From: Sphingobacteriales bacterium 46-32
GTDB taxonomy: Bacteria > Bacteroidota > Bacteroidia > Chitinophagales > Chitinophagaceae
Assembly: GCA_001898485.1 (NCBI GenBank)
Contig: MKTY01000019.1
Location: 124,001-188,000, forward strand
Length of the DNA stretch: 64,000 nucleotides
Direction: 5' to 3'
The translations under genes were made by a program, and so were the position numbers. Shown here one piece after another: positions 27,276 through 35,486 of the stretch (its first letter is position 1; every line of letters starts with the position of its first letter). The notes beneath the pieces are model-generated. The model was not told the DNA's origin, ran no database searches, and saw nothing but the letters and a program-made list of their open reading frames with translations.

Positions 27276-27991
27276 ATTCCTAAGCTTAGCGATTTGTAGC
27301 GGGTATCGGAAAAACCTACTTTGTTTAAAATATTCACCAGACGGTCGCGGTCAGGAAATGCATTGGCTGATTCGTTCAGATATTTATAGGCATCTTTATT
27401 CTGTTTGAACCAGCGAGCCAGTTGCGGAGCCATCAGGCCCATATACAGGTTATAAAGACTGCGTATAGGTTGCCGTGGTTTCGCAAATTCAAGGATCAGC
27501 AATTGTCCGCCCGGCTTCAGCACACGCAGTATTTCAGAAAGTCCTTTTTCCAGGTTTTCGAAATTGCGTACACCAAAGGCCACCATCCCGGCATCAAACG
27601 TATTTTCCCCAAAGTTTATTGTTTCGGAATCTCCCAGCTGTAACTGGATTTTCCCTGCAAGACCCTCTTTTTCAACTTTTTTTCTGCCAACTTCCAGCAT
27701 TTGAGCAGATATGTCGATGCCGGTTACCTGGTCCGGATTAAGCAATTTGCAGGCCATGATGGCCATATCGGCTGTGCCGGTGGCTATATCCAGTATATTT
27801 TTAGGATTTCTTTTGGCAAGAAGGCGGATGCCCTTACGGCGCCAGCCCACATCGGTACGGGCGCTCAGGAAGCGGTTCATGAAGTCGTAGCGGCCTGCAA
27901 TGTTATCAAACATTTCGGCCACCTGTTCTTTTTTGCCTTTATCGGACCCTTTGAAAGGGGTAATATGATCGTGAGGTAGGGGAGTAGACAT
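27242..27991 (-). CDS. ubiE: Demethylmenaquinone/ubiquinone methyltransferase UbiE/MenG
   Basis: Methylates demethylmenaquinone in the last step of menaquinone synthesis. The 249-residue protein has the family motifs VAEMFDNIAGRYDFMNRFLS near residue 25, the SAM-binding LDIATGTADMAI near 65 and FGVRNFENLEKGLSEILRVL near 130. The ATG at 27991 is used; a TTG three codons upstream overlaps the -7 box. A TACCTTTG box (minus strand, 27998-28005) ends seven bases before the start, so the mRNA is probably nearly leaderless. porT overlaps its 3' end. Confidence 0.94.
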   Translation of the reverse strand: MSTPLPHDHITPFKGSDKGKKEQVAEMFDNIAGRYDFMNRFLSARTDVGWRRKGIRLLAKRNPKNILDIATGTADMAIMACKLLNPDQVTGIDISAQMLEVGRKKVEKEGLAGKIQLQLGDSETINFGENTFDAGMVAFGVRNFENLEKGLSEILRVLKPGGQLLILEFAKPRQPIRSLYNLYMGLMAPQLARWFKQNKDAYKYLNESANAFPDRDRLVNILNKVGFSDTRYKSLSLGICCIYTGLKPS

Positions 27992-28000
27992 GGGCTGCAA

Positions 28001-28036
28001 AGGTAAGGACTGATAAATGTTTATCAGTCCTTACCT
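28001..28036. promoter_or_regulatory. 17-bp perfect inverted repeat at the ubiE promoter
   Basis: AGGTAAGGACTGATAAA (28001-28017) and TTTATCAGTCCTTACCT (28020-28036) are exactly complementary with two bases between. The ubiE-proximal arm supplies most of the -7 box TACCTTTG. No T-run follows on the minus strand, so it could be an operator, or a terminator of unusual form for the M1 peptidase gene ending at 28074. Confidence 0.55.
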
Positions 28037-28073
28037 CAACAGTCTGTATATAGATTTGTTTGGATTGCCGGTA

Positions 28074-29666
28074 TTATTCCTGGGTCACTTTTTTCATATA
28101 AAAGCCCTGCGGGTCGACCCGTACGCCTGAGGTGCTGGTAACGGTAATGCCTTTGGCATCAACCATTTGGCGTTTGCTTCCTTCACTGGTTACCAGTTCC
28201 AGTGGAATGCTCATATTGAGATTGCGTACCTGTACCAGGTAAGTGGTATCGGTAAGCTGTTTTACACCCACATCCAGTTTATCGGTTGTATACAGGAAAA
28301 GATGAAATAAGGGTTCGAGACTTTTGCCATAGGCGCCGGAGAAAAGTTGCTCCACATCTTTGGTCACTACAGTGTTGTCGTAGGTATAAGCCGGATCGGT
28401 AGCCAGTTTTTTGAGGGTGGGGAAGAAGATATCATCGCCGATCACATAGCGAAGCGTATGCATGAAATAGGCGCCTTTGCCGTATATATCGCCATAGTAA
28501 GCCTGGTCTGAATCGACTTCATCGCCCTGCACAATAGGAAGTTTGTTGCCGGCACGGCGGGCTGTCTGGCGCATCCGCTGGTTATAGGCTTCTTCTCCTT
28601 CCATATCACGTACAATGAGGGCATCGCCGTAGGTACAGATACCTTCCTGTATCCACATATGTCCCCAGTCGCGGTTGGTTACTTTATTGGCCCACCATTC
28701 GTGTCCGAATTCGTGGTGCATGAGCCAGTCAAAGTCCTGACCTGCCAGTTTGGAGTAGTTGAATTTATTGCCATAGGCATTCATGGTTTGATGCTCCATA
28801 CCCAGGTGCGGTGTTTCGGCCAGTCCTATCTTCTCTTTTGCCCAGGGATATTCGCCAAAGTATTTTTCCAGTACACGGCAGGAGCGTTCCAGCAGTTCGA
28901 GGTGATAAGGTGCTTTATCGGCATGCTCTTCGAGTACATAAAAATGCATGGGAATTTTGTTGCCATCGATGCTGGTATATTCGCGCGTTACCAGTTTGTA
29001 TTTGCCTACATTAAACAGGATACAATAGTTGCTGATGGTATAATTTGTTTTCCAGTGAAAGGTGGATTGGTTCTTTGAGTTCTTTACGCTCTTTAATAAT
29101 CCCGGTCCGGCAACGGTCAGTCCTTTGGGTACGGTGATGATGAGATCTGCGCCTTCGTTGGGTTCATCGCTGGGGTGGTCTTTGCAGGGGAAATAGATCT
29201 TTGCGCCTTCGCCCTGGCAGGTGATGGATATCCAGGGATTGCCCTGGCTGTCTTTTTCCCATTGAAAACCGCCTACCCAGGGGGCACGTTCCGCTACACC
29301 AGGTACACCGCCGTATGCAATCTTAACGCGTATGCGTGCGGCAGGAAAAGGCTTTGTGCCAGTAATATAAATGCGATCTCCTGCAGCCTCATGTTTCATT
29401 TCTTTTCCATCTACCCATACTTTTTTTACCTGCAGCAGGTGTACCAGGTCAAATACCAGTTTTTCTGCCTGTTGCGACAGTATCAGATCTATTTCTGTGT
29501 AGCCGTCAATAGATTTTTGGGTCGGGTCTACCGTCAGCACCACTGTATAATGGCGAATGTCCATAATAGCCTGTTCGGGTATCAGTTTGCCGCCCGATTT
29601 CAGATTCTGCGCAGTGGCGTGCCCAATGCCGGCCAGCAGCAGGAGAATGAATAAACAAAAACGCAT
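28074..29666 (-). CDS. M1 family zinc metallopeptidase
   Basis: A 530-residue secreted peptidase with signal peptide MRFCLFILLLLAGIGHATAQ. The zinc motif HHEFGHEWW with downstream Glu in MWIQEGICTYGDAL is clear, and the exopeptidase motif is present as LGMEHQTMNAYG. The N-terminal beta domain carries FPCKDHPSDEPNEGAD. The protein is similar in plan to leukotriene A4 hydrolase/aminopeptidase-like members common in Bacteroidota. It is divergent from engB across element A4. Confidence 0.92.
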   Translation of the reverse strand: MRFCLFILLLLAGIGHATAQNLKSGGKLIPEQAIMDIRHYTVVLTVDPTQKSIDGYTEIDLILSQQAEKLVFDLVHLLQVKKVWVDGKEMKHEAAGDRIYITGTKPFPAARIRVKIAYGGVPGVAERAPWVGGFQWEKDSQGNPWISITCQGEGAKIYFPCKDHPSDEPNEGADLIITVPKGLTVAGPGLLKSVKNSKNQSTFHWKTNYTISNYCILFNVGKYKLVTREYTSIDGNKIPMHFYVLEEHADKAPYHLELLERSCRVLEKYFGEYPWAKEKIGLAETPHLGMEHQTMNAYGNKFNYSKLAGQDFDWLMHHEFGHEWWANKVTNRDWGHMWIQEGICTYGDALIVRDMEGEEAYNQRMRQTARRAGNKLPIVQGDEVDSDQAYYGDIYGKGAYFMHTLRYVIGDDIFFPTLKKLATDPAYTYDNTVVTKDVEQLFSGAYGKSLEPLFHLFLYTTDKLDVGVKQLTDTTYLVQVRNLNMSIPLELVTSEGSKRQMVDAKGITVTSTSGVRVDPQGFYMKKVTQE

Positions 29667-29698
29667 AGCAGTTGAATTTGGGGGAAGATACGATAAAT

Positions 29699-29897
29699 AA
29701 TGTGCTGATTGGTTAATGTGCTGATGTGCTAATGAGGTAGAATCTGTTTACAAGCCCAGTCCATTAGTAATGAAACTGCCTGCTTCTGAGCATTGAATAA
29801 TATTGCAAAACTTGGATTAAATGTATATCCGGAGACTATCCGGTTGTTCAATTAAAAAGACCATTAGCACATCAGCAAATTAGCACATCAGCACATT
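29699..29897. repeat. Octamer inverted-repeat element, copy A4
   Basis: Left arm 29699-29734 and right arm 29862-29897 are inverted copies made of four to five GTGCTRAT units; nearly the whole 36-bp length can pair. The 127-bp centre shares the ordered words AATCT, GTTTACA, GAAACTG and CTTCTGA with copy A2. It lies between two divergent genes, so it also separates or overlaps their promoters. Confidence 0.85.
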
Positions 29898-29911
29898 AAC
29901 CCCATTGTTCT

Positions 29912-29919
29912 TACTTTTG
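29912..29919 (+). promoter_or_regulatory. -7 box TACTTTTG directly before engB
   Basis: TACTTTTG matches TAnnTTTG and ends six bases before the engB ATG at 29925. Transcription would begin at or next to the start codon, implying a leaderless mRNA. No TTTG is present at the usual -33 distance; that position falls inside the right arm of repeat A4. Confidence 0.45.
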
Positions 29920-29924
29920 CTTTC

Positions 29925-30551
29925 ATGGAAATCAAAGATGCTCACTACCTGATCAGTAATGCCGACTATACCAAATGCCCGAAGCCGGACCGGCCGGAGT
30001 ATGCATTTATTGGCCGGAGTAATGTGGGCAAATCGTCTTTGATCAATATGCTCTGCAACAAAACGGCCCTGGCAAAAACTTCGGCCACACCCGGAAAGAC
30101 ACAGCTTATCAACCACTTTGAGATTACAGACAATACAAAAAAACGTTGGTATATAGTGGACCTCCCCGGCTATGGTTATGCCAAGGTGTCGCAAAGCAGC
30201 CGGCGCCGCTGGGAAGAAATGATCACCCATTATATACGAAAGCGCGAAAACCTGCAATGTCTTTTTGTGCTGATCGACAGCCGCCATGAACCGCAGCGGA
30301 TCGATGTGGAGTTTATCAATGATCTGGGTAAATGGGGCATCCCCTTTGCCATTATTTTCACCAAGGCAGATAAGAATAAACCAGGCGCTACTCAGCGCAA
30401 TGTGAAAGCATTTGTAGAAGTGTTATTGCAGCAATGGGAAGAAATGCCACCCTTTTTTGTAACATCTGCCCTTACACGTGAGGGCCGCGATCTGATACTG
30501 GATTACCTGCACGATCTCAATAAACAATTTGTTGCCGGCAACAAGGATTAA
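29925..30551 (+). CDS. engB: Ribosome biogenesis GTPase EngB (YsxC/YihA)
   Basis: Small GTPase needed for assembly of the large ribosomal subunit. The 208-residue protein shows G1 GRSNVGKSS near residue 29, switch I with SATPGKTQ near 55, G3 DLPGYGYAK near 80, G4 TKADK near 145 and G5 TSALTREG near 180. Length is normal. A -7 box just before the ATG suggests leaderless expression. Two small membrane protein genes follow on the same strand. Confidence 0.95.
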   Translation: MEIKDAHYLISNADYTKCPKPDRPEYAFIGRSNVGKSSLINMLCNKTALAKTSATPGKTQLINHFEITDNTKKRWYIVDLPGYGYAKVSQSSRRRWEEMITHYIRKRENLQCLFVLIDSRHEPQRIDVEFINDLGKWGIPFAIIFTKADKNKPGATQRNVKAFVEVLLQQWEEMPPFFVTSALTREGRDLILDYLHDLNKQFVAGNKD

Positions 30552-30613
30552 TCTGCCAAAACTTTTCTGAAAGACGTTCGTAAAGAATACTGTAATTTCG
30601 GCCCACTGACTTT

Positions 30614-30799
30614 ATGAGAAAAAAGAAGAAAGAACAATACCTCGTTGCTTTTTTGTTTGTTATTACAGTGGGCGTGTATCAGCTGGCGCAGACTGCTACG
30701 CGTGAGCTTGACGTCAGGATGCACCCGTACCGGAATTCTTCTGTTTTCATACCAGCAGCCGACAGTAGCCGTACCAGTGGTACAGCAGCCAATCAATAA
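30614..30799 (+). CDS. Small single-pass membrane protein
   Basis: A 61-residue protein: a basic start (MRKKKKEQY), one hydrophobic helix (LVAFLFVITVGVYQL) and a polar tail (RNSSVFIPAADSSRTSG). The basic N-terminus suggests the tail is outside the cytoplasm. I know no family. It lies 62 bp after engB; a GTAATTTCG string about 20 bases upstream may be a degenerate -7 box. Codon use is plain and there is no antisense gene, so it is probably real. Confidence 0.45.
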   Translation: MRKKKKEQYLVAFLFVITVGVYQLAQTATRELDVRMHPYRNSSVFIPAADSSRTSGTAANQ

Positions 30800-30857
30800 A
30801 TACCATCTGGCGGGTATTGCCCCCGCGAAGCAACGGTATTAGGTTGCAGAAAAAAAG

Positions 30858-31181
30858 ATGCTCCGTTTTTTCCTGCTATTGTTTATCAGTTGTCTGTTCA
30901 TCACTAAGACACCTGCTCAAAATCCTCTTAAAGATTCCGTTGTCAGTTTTTCCGATTCAATGAAACAGGTGCTGGCCGCTCAGATGGCCTATCAGGATAG
31001 TGTAGACAAAGCCCGATCGATGGAAAGCATGAGCCGTAATCTTGATTCGTTTGTAAAGGAGCAAAAAGCACGGGAAAACAGGGAATGGAAAAGGGCCGTG
31101 CTCCGGCTGGGCATCGGCATTTTCTTTTTGATCGTATTTATCTGGGGAATGCTGCGGAAGCGCAAGAAAAAGCAGGGTTGA
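30858..31181 (+). CDS. Small exported protein with C-terminal membrane helix
   Basis: A 107-residue protein with signal peptide MLRFFLLLFISCLFITKTPA, a charged helical middle (about 25-75, with SDSMKQVLAAQMAYQDSVDK, likely coiled coil) and a C-terminal membrane helix (LGIGIFFLIVFIWGML) ending in a stop-transfer RKRKKKQG. It should be a type I membrane protein with the helical part in the periplasm. Family unknown. A short hairpin (CTGCAGG at 31191-31197, CCTGCAG at 31203-31209) follows the stop codon. Confidence 0.55.
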   Translation: MLRFFLLLFISCLFITKTPAQNPLKDSVVSFSDSMKQVLAAQMAYQDSVDKARSMESMSRNLDSFVKEQKARENREWKRAVLRLGIGIFFLIVFIWGMLRKRKKKQG

Positions 31182-31235
31182 CAAGGCCTTCTGCAGGGGA
31201 CGCCTGCAGTATACAATGTGCGGGCGGCAGTGAGA

Positions 31236-31709
31236 TCAGTTGACCACTTTGTTGGCGCAACTGCTGCTGGCAAAGGCTTCGGGCTTGGCCTTGAAGGCAA
31301 ATCCCATACCCAGGATGTAGCCCATAGCTTCTTTCAGTGCATCATTGCTTTTGAAGTGCGGGTTGGTATTGATGTCTGCATGCACTTCCATGTCTACATG
31401 ATACACCGTAAAAAGATTGCATAGCTCATAAGCAATTTCAATGCTTTTGGCTACTTCCATCAGCATCCGTTCCTTAATGGTAAAAGGCTGACGTGTTTTC
31501 TCATTGTGGATAAACATAAAGCCGCCATGTCCTTCGCGCAGAAACACGATGACGGTGGCAAATTCTGTTTCCTTTCCTTTTACCTGTGAATCGGTGCCGA
31601 TGCATACTTTGAGGCGGAAGCCGGCTGCGGTCTCTCTCCTGATCGCATTTTCGACGGCGTTTTTGATCGGCAGATCAATAGGGTCGCCATTAAATCTTCT
31701 CCAACGCAT
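31236..31709 (-). CDS. YkuK-like (DUF458) ribonuclease H-fold protein
   Basis: A 157-residue protein with the family pattern: CIGTDSQVKGKETEFATVIV near residue 36, EVAKSIEIAYEL near 86 and VHADINTNPHFKSND near 110, where conserved Asp residues would line an RNase H-like site. Family members such as B. subtilis YkuK are of uncertain function. The ATG at 31709 is immediately preceded on the minus strand by the T-run of a strong hairpin, so there is no room for a standard ribosome binding site. Confidence 0.75.
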   Translation of the reverse strand: MRWRRFNGDPIDLPIKNAVENAIRRETAAGFRLKVCIGTDSQVKGKETEFATVIVFLREGHGGFMFIHNEKTRQPFTIKERMLMEVAKSIEIAYELCNLFTVYHVDMEVHADINTNPHFKSNDALKEAMGYILGMGFAFKAKPEAFASSSCANKVVN

Positions 31710-31745
31710 AAAAAAAGAGGTTTTCCTAAGTTATAGAAAAACCTC
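31710..31745 (-). terminator. Intrinsic terminator after the metalloprotease gene
   Basis: On the minus strand GAGGTTTT (complement of 31738-31745) pairs with AAAACCTC (complement of 31717-31724), with a 13-base loop, followed by seven Ts (31710-31716). It ends transcription from the metalloprotease gene 54 bp upstream. The T-run touches the ATG of the YkuK-like gene. Confidence 0.75.
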
Positions 31746-31799
31746 CAATTTGCAATAAGGGAACGGATTATTGTTCTGTTAACAGAACCGGGAAAACGT

Positions 31800-33410
31800 T
31801 TATCGGACCAGCAATTTATCAGTCCATTGCTGATCGTTTATGGTAAATTGAATCATATACAGGCCATGTACCAGTTGAGCGGAATTAACCGTATGAGAAC
31901 CCTGGCTGAGCTGACCACGTACTATGATACGGCCATTCAGGTCCATGATCCGGTAAGTAAAGGCAGCAGGACTGCTTACCTGTACCGTACCGGCAGTGGC
32001 AGGGTTGGCAATAAGTCTCGGACGCCCGCCCGTTTCATATTCACGGATATTGACGGTATTGGAATAATAACGGCGTCCATCGGCGAGATCGGCACGCAGC
32101 CGGTAATAGATCGGATTGCCCGTCTCCTGCGGACGATAAATATAATTACGGCTTTCAACACCTGTCTCGGCGAGCTCTTCAAAACGACGACCATCCAGCG
32201 ATCTTTCTATAACCTGTCCCTTCACCGCCTCATCGGCTTCAAAGGTCCAGTCGAGTTGGTGTTTGTCGCCATTTTTGCTGCCGCGCAGCTGAAATTTACG
32301 TAAAGGCAATATCTCACCACCGCCTACTTCAATACGCCCCAGTAATGAATAAGAGCCAAGGCTGGCATAAGCAGGTGCATACTGGTTACCCTTGCCTTCT
32401 ACTTTGAGATAATACGTACCGGCACTCAGGGTGGTATCAGCAACTGAATTAAGCAGCGTACCGGGATTATATATACTCAGCAGCTGCTGCGCTCCATCGT
32501 ACAGAGAAACCTGCAGATCAAGGTCGGAGCCGGCATTGCCTGTGCCTACATTGTAAGGAGTGGCATTCAGTTCAAAACGACCGGCACCGGGCATAATAAA
32601 GCGAAAGAAATCTTTGTCTGTATTACGTTCAACAATGCCTTCCATTTCAAACTCATTGGCCGCAAATACCGGCACAGTAGCGGTAGAGAAATCGGTGCCA
32701 TGATCGTCTACACGGTAGCCGAAGCCATTACCCGCCGAAGTAATGATATCAAGATCGCTCTGCATATTGGTGCAGCCGAAAGTGTTGGGACCATAATTCC
32801 ACAGAGTGAAATTTTTGGAATAACCCACACCCATGATAGGAGCCCAGCCAATTTCGCCTGTGCCCTGGCCACTGTTGTATTCAGAAACCTTGTAACAATC
32901 GGCATCGTATTTTGACTGGTGCGATAAACCCAGGGTGTGACCTGCTTCGTGCGAAGTCGCTTCTGCAATATCTTTTACCCGGTAGCCATGCAGGGCGGAG
33001 AAAACAAATGCAGGAGTATTGTCGCCCCAGGAAAATGAGCCGGTAAAAGCCACGCCACCTGCTGTACCATACCAACTGGAACTGATGGTAATGATCACCC
33101 GGGTACGCTGCATGACAGGCGCAGACCAGTAAAGTGTGGAATCGGTAGTGATATTGATATTAAAAGGACGATAATCTTCTGCTACCCGGTTGAATACTTC
33201 AATGATTTTGGCTGTAGTGAGACCGGAAGCGCCGCATACAATGGGACCTGCATAGTTCCAGCTGGTACCCTGTACGGTATGACCATCAAAGTCGAGGAAG
33301 ATAACTGCCTGTGCAGAAGGGTAACTGCTCATGACAGGAACCTGTGCATGCAGGCTTACCTGCATATTCCAGGCTACCAGCAAGGCAATGAAACGGAAAA
33401 GATTTTTCAT
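31800..33410 (-). CDS. Secreted zinc metalloprotease (metzincin type) with T9SS sorting domain
   Basis: A 536-residue exported protease. After signal peptide (MKNLFRFIALLVAWNMQVSL) comes a metalloprotease domain with the metzincin site HEAGHTLGLSHQ (154-165) and a downstream Met-containing turn (APIMGVGYS). A bacterial pre-peptidase C-terminal-like beta domain (about 285-350, TTLSAGTYYLKVEGKG region) follows, then a linker and a C-terminal T9SS sorting domain ending in QWTDKLLVR. It should be secreted by the T9SS and may be anchored or released outside. It is the second gene after a small exported protein. Confidence 0.88.
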   Translation of the reverse strand: MKNLFRFIALLVAWNMQVSLHAQVPVMSSYPSAQAVIFLDFDGHTVQGTSWNYAGPIVCGASGLTTAKIIEVFNRVAEDYRPFNINITTDSTLYWSAPVMQRTRVIITISSSWYGTAGGVAFTGSFSWGDNTPAFVFSALHGYRVKDIAEATSHEAGHTLGLSHQSKYDADCYKVSEYNSGQGTGEIGWAPIMGVGYSKNFTLWNYGPNTFGCTNMQSDLDIITSAGNGFGYRVDDHGTDFSTATVPVFAANEFEMEGIVERNTDKDFFRFIMPGAGRFELNATPYNVGTGNAGSDLDLQVSLYDGAQQLLSIYNPGTLLNSVADTTLSAGTYYLKVEGKGNQYAPAYASLGSYSLLGRIEVGGGEILPLRKFQLRGSKNGDKHQLDWTFEADEAVKGQVIERSLDGRRFEELAETGVESRNYIYRPQETGNPIYYRLRADLADGRRYYSNTVNIREYETGGRPRLIANPATAGTVQVSSPAAFTYRIMDLNGRIIVRGQLSQGSHTVNSAQLVHGLYMIQFTINDQQWTDKLLVR

Positions 33411-33480
33411 AACACACGGATTGGATGAATGAGGACGGATCTGATTGGATATTGGACAACAACTGATAAAGAGTCAACAA

Positions 33481-33957
33481 CTACTCATATACCAGTTCAT
33501 AGAAACTCTTTTTTACTAATACATACTGGTTGTCGCGCTGCTGCAACTCATAGGCATCACCATGTTTAAAACTGATGATGCGGCCACGATAAGTAACCGT
33601 ACCATCCGGATTGGTGATTGAAGACAGCGTGAGCGTGGCACCATTAAATGCTTCTGTACGAATCACTACACTGCGCATTTTTTGTTCTTTGGCAGCAGAA
33701 ACCACTGTGCCTTTGAAAGGCGACAGTTTCGCGTCGGCGTCACCGGTATTGGCTTGTTTACCAACAGTGATCTCGCCGCTGAGAAGACGGTTCAGTTCGG
33801 CTGTGCTGACGGGAATTTCGGCGGGTAATTTTTCAAACAGACGGGGCCTGTTAAAGTCCGGCTCATTGAGTGGAGCATGTTCTTTATACTGGGCATTAGC
33901 CAGTGTAGTAAACAGAAGAGCGATCAGGACCAGGCCTGTATATGCACGGTAATTCAT
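33481..33957 (-). CDS. Small exported protein upstream of the metalloprotease
   Basis: A 158-residue protein from the ATG at 33957 (MNYRAYTGLVLIALLFTTLA); twelve upstream codons lack signal character. The mature part has LNEPDFNRPRLFEKLPAEIP and a beta-rich C-terminus (GTVTYRGRIISFKHGDAYEL, VLVKKSFYELVYE). It lies 70 bp ahead of the protease on the same strand. I do not recognise the family; it could be a propeptide-like inhibitor or a cofactor of the protease, judged by context only. Confidence 0.6.
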   Translation of the reverse strand: MNYRAYTGLVLIALLFTTLANAQYKEHAPLNEPDFNRPRLFEKLPAEIPVSTAELNRLLSGEITVGKQANTGDADAKLSPFKGTVVSAAKEQKMRSVVIRTEAFNGATLTLSSITNPDGTVTYRGRIISFKHGDAYELQQRDNQYVLVKKSFYELVYE

Positions 33958-34140
33958 TGGACGGAAATTTGGATAATAGGATATAATCAGCAACAGCAGG
34001 CTGTTGCAGTTTTCAGGGGGGACGGTGATACAAGATTCCTGAAATTTTTTATCCTACCCAAGAATTGGTACCTGCAAATCTGTAAAATAGGGGGGTAGTA
34101 CGATTAACTCTTTCGTAAATCTGCGACAGTTAAGGGTTTC

Positions 34141-34512
34141 TCAATACTGTCCGGTACTTAATAGCACGAGTGTGCAGGCCTCCATGGCCTCAATACCCTG
34201 AGCGCTTACCAGGGCCTCAAGTTCGGGATTTTCGGCACCGGGGTTAAAGATTACCCGGCGTGGTTTTAATGACAAAATATAGTCATAGTATGCGCGCTGA
34301 TGATCTGGATTGAGGTACAAAGTAATCGTATCAAGACCCTCGATAGGGTGAGGTACGGTTTCTATTTCTACATCCTGCACATGGGTGGCTTTGCGGCCAA
34401 TAGCTGTTACGGGATGGCCATGCTGGCGAAGTCGGGTCAGTGCGAGGTAACTGTAACGTTCGGGATTATCAGAGGCTCCTAAGATCAGCGTGCTTTTAGT
34501 ACCAGTTGTCAT
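34141..34512 (-). CDS. CoA-binding (YccU-like) Rossmann protein
   Basis: A 123-residue single-domain protein of the CoA_binding_2 family: TLILGASDNPERYSYLA near residue 8, PVTAIGRKATHVQDVEI near 34 and VIFNPGAENPELEALVSAQG near 89. Such proteins bind CoA or a nucleotide through a Rossmann fold; the role in cells is not settled. It is the last gene of a four-gene operon, 9 bp after the TIGR01777 gene. Confidence 0.85.
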   Translation of the reverse strand: MTTGTKSTLILGASDNPERYSYLALTRLRQHGHPVTAIGRKATHVQDVEIETVPHPIEGLDTITLYLNPDHQRAYYDYILSLKPRRVIFNPGAENPELEALVSAQGIEAMEACTLVLLSTGQY

Positions 34513-34521
34513 GCGGCTAAA

Positions 34522-35484
34522 TTAATTAATATAACAACCCATATCCCGGTTTTGTTGCAATGGCATGGTGTCAATAATATCTTCCAGCGCCTGCTGCAGA
34601 TGCGGATAGCGGAAGACGAAACCGGACTGCAACAGGCGGGTGGGTACTACCCAGCGGCTTTTGAGCACCAGTTCGGGTGAAGTACCAATCAGTAATGCAC
34701 CCATACGTATGAACGGTTCAGGCATGGGTATGCCGAAGGGTATACCGGCAGCCTTTCTCAGCGTTTGCATGAAGTGGTTGTTGCTAACAGCATTGGGGCT
34801 GCAGCAATTGAAAATGCCTTCCATTTTAGGATGTTTCCAGATCCAGTACATAATGCCGATGAGATCGAGATAATGTATCCAGGTTACTTTCTGCCGCCCA
34901 CTGCCCTGGCGGCCACCTAATCCTGTTTTGGCCAGGCGCAATAATGTATCGAGGGCTGAACCAGCACCGAGGGTAATACCAATACGTAATGCTACTTTAC
35001 GGGTCAGTGCTGTATCCTGCTCAAAGAAACATCGCTCCCATGCATGGCAGACATCCATGGAGAAATCGTGTCCCGTTTCGCCGGTATATTCATCCTGCGC
35101 ATGGTCTTCGGCATGCCGGTAGATGGTGGCCGAAGAGGCATTGATCCAGCAGGCAGGCGGTATGGCGGCTTGTTTAATTGCGCGGCCAAGCGCCGCGGTA
35201 GCCTGTATGCGGCTTTGCAGGATGGCTTCCCTGTTTTTTTCAGTATAACGGCAATTGACCGATTTGCCCGTCAGATTAATTAACAGGTCTGCCCCATCAA
35301 CAACCCGCATCCACTCAGCATCCTGCGGCGGATTCCAACATACATAGCGGACTGAGGCCTGCGTATGCCGGTTGCATTGCCGGCGGGTCAGTACAACAAT
35401 ATCATGGCGGGAAGCCCAGGCGTTAATCAAAAATTTTCCAATAAATCCGGTACCCCCGGCAATGACAATTCGCGGACGTGGCAT
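34522..35484 (-). CDS. TIGR01777 family epimerase/SDR protein (YfcH-like)
   Basis: A 320-residue extended short-chain dehydrogenase-like protein. It has the NAD(P)-binding GGTGFIGKFLI at residues 9-19, and in the body WINASSATIYRHAEDHAQDE near 112 with a Tyr in place of the usual YxxxK form, HYLDLIGIMYWIWKHP near 204 and the family-typical C-terminus (PELVLKSRWVVPTRLLQSGF). E. coli YfcH is the best known member; function is unclear. Third gene of the operon, 2 bp after the DCC gene. Confidence 0.85.
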   Translation of the reverse strand: MPRPRIVIAGGTGFIGKFLINAWASRHDIVVLTRRQCNRHTQASVRYVCWNPPQDAEWMRVVDGADLLINLTGKSVNCRYTEKNREAILQSRIQATAALGRAIKQAAIPPACWINASSATIYRHAEDHAQDEYTGETGHDFSMDVCHAWERCFFEQDTALTRKVALRIGITLGAGSALDTLLRLAKTGLGGRQGSGRQKVTWIHYLDLIGIMYWIWKHPKMEGIFNCCSPNAVSNNHFMQTLRKAAGIPFGIPMPEPFIRMGALLIGTSPELVLKSRWVVPTRLLQSGFVFRYPHLQQALEDIIDTMPLQQNRDMGCYIN

Positions 35485-35486
35485 GA

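Noticed and set aside
2392-29897. Octamer arrays considered as CRISPR arrays
   Set aside because: The units are contiguous without spacers of constant length, arms are inverted, and no cas genes are in the window.
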